Part shown: positions 60,641-64,000 of the stretch, piece by piece | Layout of the letters: each line of letters opens with the position of its first letter | Numbering within the stretch: the stretch's first letter is position 1 | DNA from: CAYUIS01 sp964444825 | GTDB taxonomy: Bacteria; Chloroflexota; Anaerolineae; B4-G1 | Direction: 5' to 3' | Assembly (NCBI GenBank): GCA_964444825.1 | Contig: CAYUIS010000003.1 | Location: 5,837-69,836, forward strand | DNA: 64,000 nt | Made by a program: the position numbers and the translations under genes | The notes under the pieces: model-generated | Told to the model about the DNA's origin: nothing | Database searches by the model: none | What the model saw: only the letters and a program-made list of their open reading frames with translations

Positions 60641-61894
60641 ATGCAAGCTGGCATCCTCACCCTGGATGATCTCGACTTCCACCACAAGACCGTCATCCTG
60701 CGGGTGGACATCAACTCACCGATTGACCATACCACGGGCGGGCTGGCCGACGACAACCGCATTCGCAAGAGCCTGCCGACCATCCGGGAGCTGGCGGACG
60801 CGGACGCACGGACGGTGATCCTGGCCCACCAGGGCGACACAGAGGATTACGGGAGCCTGGTATCGCTGACGCCACACGCCGCGCGGCTGGCCGAGTTGCT
60901 GGAGCGCCCGGTTCAATACCTCGACGACATCGCCGGGCCTACGGCCATCAAGCGAATCAAGGCACTCAAAGACGGCGAGATGCTGCTGCTCAACAACGTG
61001 CGCTACCTGACCGAGGAGGTGTCCACCTTTGTCAGCTTTGTCCAGCTCAGCCCGGAGCAGATGGCTCAGACGCGGCTGGTGCGCAACCTGGCCCCGCTGG
61101 CCGACTGTTTTGTCTGCGAGGCCATCGCTGCCGCTCACCGCTCCGCCCCGTCGCTGGTGGGCTTTTCAGAGGTGCTGCCGGCAGCCGGAGGTCGTCTCTT
61201 TGTGGACGAGCTGAGCGCCCTGACACGCATCAAGGAGTCGCCCGCGCAGCCGTGCGTCTTTGTCCTGGGCGGCAGCCGTATCGCCGATGCCTTTAGCATG
61301 ATGGCGCAGGTATTGCGCGAAGGCACGGCCAGACACGTCCTCACCAGTGGACTGACCGGCGAGGTGATGCTGCTGGCTCAGGGCCGCAAGCTGGGGGAAC
61401 CCACCGAGCGCCTGATCCGGGACAAGGGACTGTGGCCCTACGTGGAAAAGGCGCGCGCCCTGCTGGAGGCCTACAGAGAGCGCATCTCCTGCCCGCTCGA
61501 CTTTGCGGTGGACGACGGCGGGCGGGTGGAGACCGACCTGGAGGACCTACCCTCCGACAGACTGCTGGTGGACATCGGAGAGAAGACCATCTCAGGCTAT
61601 GTGGAGATTCTTCAGCAGGCAGCCACGATTTTTGTCAACGGCCCGGCGGGCGTATACGAGCAGCCGGCCAGCGCGCTGGGAACCGAACGCCTCTGGACCG
61701 CCATCGCTGACGCGGCGGGATACTCGGTTATCGGCGGAGGCGATAGCGTCGCTGCGGCTGGCCGGTTCGGCGTGCGGGACCGGATGGATTATGTCTGCAC
61801 GTCGGGTGGTGGTATGGTGCGATTTCTCTCGGGGCAGTCGCTGCCGGTGGTCGAAGCGCTACGGCGTGCGGCGCGGCGTCAGCGGGGGATTTGA
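60641..61894 (+). CDS. pgk: phosphoglycerate kinase, archaeal-like
   Basis: 417 residues behind AAGGGAG. PGK features: ILRVDINSPIDHTTGGLADD with the archaeal-style NSP-ID, LAHQGDTEDY, MLLLNNVRYLTEEV, DCFVCEAIAAAHRSAPSLVG, FVLGGSRIADAF and the C-terminal YSVIGGGDSVAAAGRFG. The bacterial hallmark FVNDAFGTAHRAHAS is replaced by an archaeal-like AAAHRSAPSLVG. It makes ATP and 3-phosphoglycerate from the product of the upstream GAPDH. Confidence 0.9.
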   Translation: MQAGILTLDDLDFHHKTVILRVDINSPIDHTTGGLADDNRIRKSLPTIRELADADARTVILAHQGDTEDYGSLVSLTPHAARLAELLERPVQYLDDIAGPTAIKRIKALKDGEMLLLNNVRYLTEEVSTFVSFVQLSPEQMAQTRLVRNLAPLADCFVCEAIAAAHRSAPSLVGFSEVLPAAGGRLFVDELSALTRIKESPAQPCVFVLGGSRIADAFSMMAQVLREGTARHVLTSGLTGEVMLLAQGRKLGEPTERLIRDKGLWPYVEKARALLEAYRERISCPLDFAVDDGGRVETDLEDLPSDRLLVDIGEKTISGYVEILQQAATIFVNGPAGVYEQPASALGTERLWTAIADAAGYSVIGGGDSVAAAGRFGVRDRMDYVCTSGGGMVRFLSGQSLPVVEALRRAARRQRGI

Positions 61895-61909
61895 TGCCGA
61901 TCTTCCTAC

Positions 61910-62248
61910 CTAAAGCTCCAAAGCACGGCGCAATCGTTGATCTACTTGAGCCAGGTCCGTCGAGGTCAGCGCCCCGATGTGATGGAGTACACGGGAAGGA
62001 TCAAGTGTGAAAAGCGCCGGCTTGAGTGCTGAAGGATGACGCAGACCCGCCGTGTGCCAGTCGCTTAATACATAGTCAAGCGGAGTCGGCGACGCTGTAA
62101 TCCTGGAGGTAAGAGCGGCCAACAAGAGATCCGGTTCAGTCGTGTGATACAGAGCACTGCTCACAACCACTGCAGGCCTGACTTTGGTCGTGCTGAGATC
62201 GCTGAACGGAAAAGGTACCAGAACCACATCACCGCGCTGGAACGCCAT
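61910..62248 (-). CDS. MazF/PemK-family toxin
   Basis: 112 residues from the ATG at 62248; the frame opens earlier but the antitoxin gene occupies that sequence. PemK/MazF fold: FQRGDVVLVPFPFSDLSTTK, VRPAVVVSSALYH and DLLLAALTSRI, corresponding to the ribonuclease core (GDVV...PF, RPxVVVS). Its start overlaps the end of the upstream antitoxin by 20 bases, the normal type II arrangement. Predicted mRNA interferase. Confidence 0.88.
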   Translation of the reverse strand: MAFQRGDVVLVPFPFSDLSTTKVRPAVVVSSALYHTTEPDLLLAALTSRITASPTPLDYVLSDWHTAGLRHPSALKPALFTLDPSRVLHHIGALTSTDLAQVDQRLRRALEL

Positions 62249-62507
62249 ACAACTCTCTCCAATTGTCGTAAACAGCATCCTCCTCGTTGTCCCATACACG
62301 CTGTAAGGAAGCTTCTGAAAGGAAAGACCAACCCTGGCGCTCAACACGTTCATCGAAAAGGTCAGTCAAGGCAAAGAGAACGTCCAGCGCTTTTTCGACA
62401 ATCTGATCTTCGTCAGTCTGGTGAACCTCAGCCAGGCGACTCAGGCGTTCAGCACACTCCACAGACAGTCGAATTTGCTTTTCCACTACACTTGGTGAGC
62501 TATTCAT
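62229..62507 (-). CDS. antitoxin of the MazF-like pair
   Basis: 92 residues from the ATG at 62507. The N-terminal part has a ribbon-helix-helix-like strand and helix (VVEKQIRLSVECAERLSRLA). The C-terminal half (LQRVWDNEEDAVYDNWRELY) is the acidic, aromatic toxin-binding tail found in many MazF-linked antitoxins. Translationally coupled to the toxin; expected to repress the operon. Confidence 0.82.
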   Translation of the reverse strand: MNSSPSVVEKQIRLSVECAERLSRLAEVHQTDEDQIVEKALDVLFALTDLFDERVERQGWSFLSEASLQRVWDNEEDAVYDNWRELYGVPAR

Positions 62508-62744
62508 TTTCCACCCCCAACTTGACACCGGCTGGGCTTCAAAGCTACCTATTGGACACCACATCTCAGACTCTCACGAGCGTCTATCGATCAAATGCAA
62601 GGCCTACACACACCCGTGTCGTGGCTCCAATTATAAGCGAATGGTAGCACTTGCACAAACAACGGTGCCAATAGACCGGCAGTGATCACAATCCCAAGAC
62701 GTCTGGCGCGAGACCGACGGAGTTCAACAGGGATGCGGAATACC

Positions 62745-62775
62745 AACCGGCTCGGATGGTACATCCGAGCCGGTT
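62745..62775. terminator. perfect 14-bp palindrome, possible bidirectional terminator
   Basis: AACCGGCTCGGATG (62745-62758) and CATCCGAGCCGGTT (62762-62775) pair perfectly around GTA; the plus-strand side continues with TTCTGTGTG. It lies beyond the end of the minus-strand remnant at 62841. The 333-base gap 62508-62840 otherwise holds only a short minus-strand hydrophobic frame (about 62650-62760) that looks like a truncated N-terminus. Confidence 0.6.
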
Positions 62776-62840
62776 TCTGTGTGTGCCGGGCACGGTGTGT
62801 ATGCAGGAGGTGAAAACCCCCTGCCGTTTCCTCCCAGTCA

Positions 62841-63377
62841 CTACCTGATCGAGCTCCAGAACGTCGTGGTGCTTGTAGCAGTATGGCTGCGCCCATCAGG
62901 ACAGCGGTTCTCCATCCACACTGTGCCACGATCGTTCGGCTGAACGGCGATGAACAACAGGGTGGGATCGATCCGGTGCGGCCGGCGCGCTGATTTGAAC
63001 CGCTGCGGTTCCTGCGGCGTGTCACCCACAAACACCACAGCGAAAGGGTCAAAACCGCTGCCGCTGATCTGCACGAGCATGTCGTCGCCAACCTGGGCAA
63101 GCGTCAGATCGTGGATCACCGGCTGGGCGCAAAAAGTGCCGGAATAGGTCGTCCACCGGTCCGCTGCGTAGACGGACACCGGTCCGCTGACGGTGGCAGC
63201 GTTGAGTTCGACCTCTATTTGCTGATACCCGTCCCCGGTCTCCCTCAGGCTCGCCACCTCGACCGGATTGCCGCCGACACGAACCCGGACTCCTCTTGGA
63301 TCAACGATGGCCAACCTGTGGGAGCTGGAGGACCAGCAAGGGGAGCTCGACTTGGACGGGATGATGTGCAGGCTCAA
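62841..63377 (-). pseudogene. IPT/TIG-like domain remnant
   Basis: A minus-strand frame of up to 178 residues. From about residue 23 it reads like an extracellular beta-sandwich protein: VDPRGVRVRVGGNPVEVASL, VELNAATVSGPVSVYAADRW and VGDDMLVQISGSGFDPFAVV, the last typical of IPT/TIG domains. The first 22 residues are low complexity and overlap the plus-strand gene at 63307, and no signal peptide is present. It is therefore probably the 3' part of a gene cut by rearrangement near 63305. Confidence 0.5.
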
Positions 63378-63657
63378 GGACCTATCGGCGTATTCCCTGA
63401 CCCACGCCGAAATCCTGAACCGGCGCGAAGGGGTTGAGCTGCTTGCCCTGGCGATGTTCTTTGGGGCAACGAGCGACCCGAGATTTCACAGGAACCAGGA
63501 GCGCCTCGCGCTGCTTACTGAAGAGACGCTCGCCTACCAAGGCCGGGCCGAGATCGTCGAGCAGGAAGTGGAGCAGAGGAAAGCGGGCGCTCATCGGCGA
63601 GAAATGAGGCGGGAAAGGGATAGCAGTGCCGGTCCCCTGCAACCACGGCTGTTCTGA
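63307..63657 (+). CDS. hypothetical protein, helical
   Basis: 116 residues from the ATG at 63307. It starts LWELEDQQGELDLDGMMC, has a hydrophobic helix VELLALAMFFGATSD and a charged helical C-terminus rich in Glu/Arg (EEVEQRKAGAHRREMRRERD-like). No ribosome site of note and no recognised domain. The frame begins where the minus-strand IPT remnant loses its similarity, so it may be the other side of a recombination junction. Confidence 0.45.
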   Translation: MANLWELEDQQGELDLDGMMCRLKDLSAYSLTHAEILNRREGVELLALAMFFGATSDPRFHRNQERLALLTEETLAYQGRAEIVEQEVEQRKAGAHRREMRRERDSSAGPLQPRLF

Positions 63658-64000
63658 AGAGAAACTCGAACTATATTGGATCCGAACACGGCTTGCTCGA
63701 AGGAATCGGGGTCCATTCAGCCCGCTCACTACCGACGATGAGGGACTGCTGTCCAGTACAGAAGCTGCTTGGACTGTTCGAGAGCATCTGTGTCGCCGTC
63801 AGCCCTACCCGGATCGATTCAAGCGCTCTCGCGCCGATGTTGACCGGTGCCAGGCAGGACAAACTGATCAGAAGAAGAAAATCAAGGGTTGATATCCTCT
63901 GACATTTCCCAAGAAAGATAGGGCCGCTGATAACCACCCTTATATGAGGGTAGGACACGACAGGTTAGGCGTTCCGAAAAAACGGAACCACATCGGAACA
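63658..64000. other. right-end segment without a supported gene
   Basis: Short open frames exist on both strands (for example a 95-codon minus-strand frame at 63671-63958) but none has a convincing start, ribosome site or recognisable domain. A later gene may begin beyond the right edge. Confidence 0.5.

Noticed and set aside
62591..62800. Minus-strand membrane-protein N-terminus
   Set aside because: A hydrophobic stretch preceded by an Arg-rich segment is seen, but the frame ends at once and its upstream part crosses a palindrome; probably decayed sequence.
63671..63958. 95-codon minus-strand gene at the right end
   Set aside because: No ribosome site, GTG start, and composition unlike the confident genes.

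Overview
The window reads as chromosomal DNA of an anaerobic or microaerobic bacterium, most likely an uncultured member of the Chloroflexota (Anaerolineae-like). This is inferred from gene content: a BTAD/TPR regulator of the AfsR type, an ELWxxDGT-repeat surface protein, a Gram-positive-type LexA box, a polymer-forming membrane protein, an ECF sigma/anti-sigma pair, and a complete anaerobic peroxide and oxygen defence set. No ribosomal or other marker gene is present to fix the taxonomy.

Layout. 1-7.3 kb: a giant minus-strand ELWxxDGT-repeat protein that runs off the left edge, a small co-translated protein, and a divergent BTAD-NB-ARC-TPR regulator. 7.3-22 kb: an oxygen and redox defence island. 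A Crp/Fnr regulator diverges from perR. Downstream of perR lie rubredoxin, NADH:rubredoxin reductase, rubrerythrin, a selenocysteine peroxiredoxin (in-frame TGA at the catalytic position followed by a SECIS-like hairpin), a second rubrerythrin, a DJ-1/PfpI protein, superoxide reductase, an MBL hydrolase, a class III nucleotide cyclase, an encapsulin shell with a tandem-ferritin cargo, another ferritin-like protein, flavodiiron protein, a second rubredoxin-like protein, a receiver-kinase hybrid, glutaredoxin, the ferredoxin:thioredoxin reductase catalytic subunit and a SagB-type nitroreductase. 22.1-24.3 kb: a transposon-like element with palindromic termini.

24.3-35.9 kb: tRNA-His, a histidine-codon-rich leader peptide with a textbook 1:2 / 2:3 / 3:4 attenuator, then hisS-hisG-hisD-hisC-hisB-hisH-hisA-(nudix)-(C_GCAxxG)-hisF-hisI-hisE-purH. 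PurH consumes the AICAR released by HisHF. 35.9-42.4 kb: ECF sigma factor and zinc anti-sigma, two envelope proteins, a LexA-box-controlled FtsK-like translocase, and a membrane-anchored extracytoplasmic protein.

42.4-62 kb: one long co-directional metabolic cluster behind a consensus promoter. It holds a split dikinase-type phosphotransferase (swivelling-His protein and ATP-grasp protein encoded 8 kb apart), two tungsten-type aldehyde ferredoxin oxidoreductases with a ferredoxin and a MoaD-like protein, a cyclase-family hydrolase, a Tm-1/UPF0261 protein, an SDR, a DUF2284 metal protein, an HprK-like kinase, a GntR regulator and a second C_GCAxxG protein. It continues with E2-E1alpha-E1beta of a 2-oxoacid dehydrogenase and an archaeal-type GAPDH and PGK. 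The substrate is not deducible, but the parts suggest an alcohol/aldehyde/acid route that feeds reduced ferredoxin and lower glycolysis. 61.9-64 kb: a MazEF-like toxin-antitoxin pair and a degraded region.

The best candidates for something new are the his attenuator, the selenoprotein/encapsulin oxygen island, and the split-dikinase/AOR cluster.
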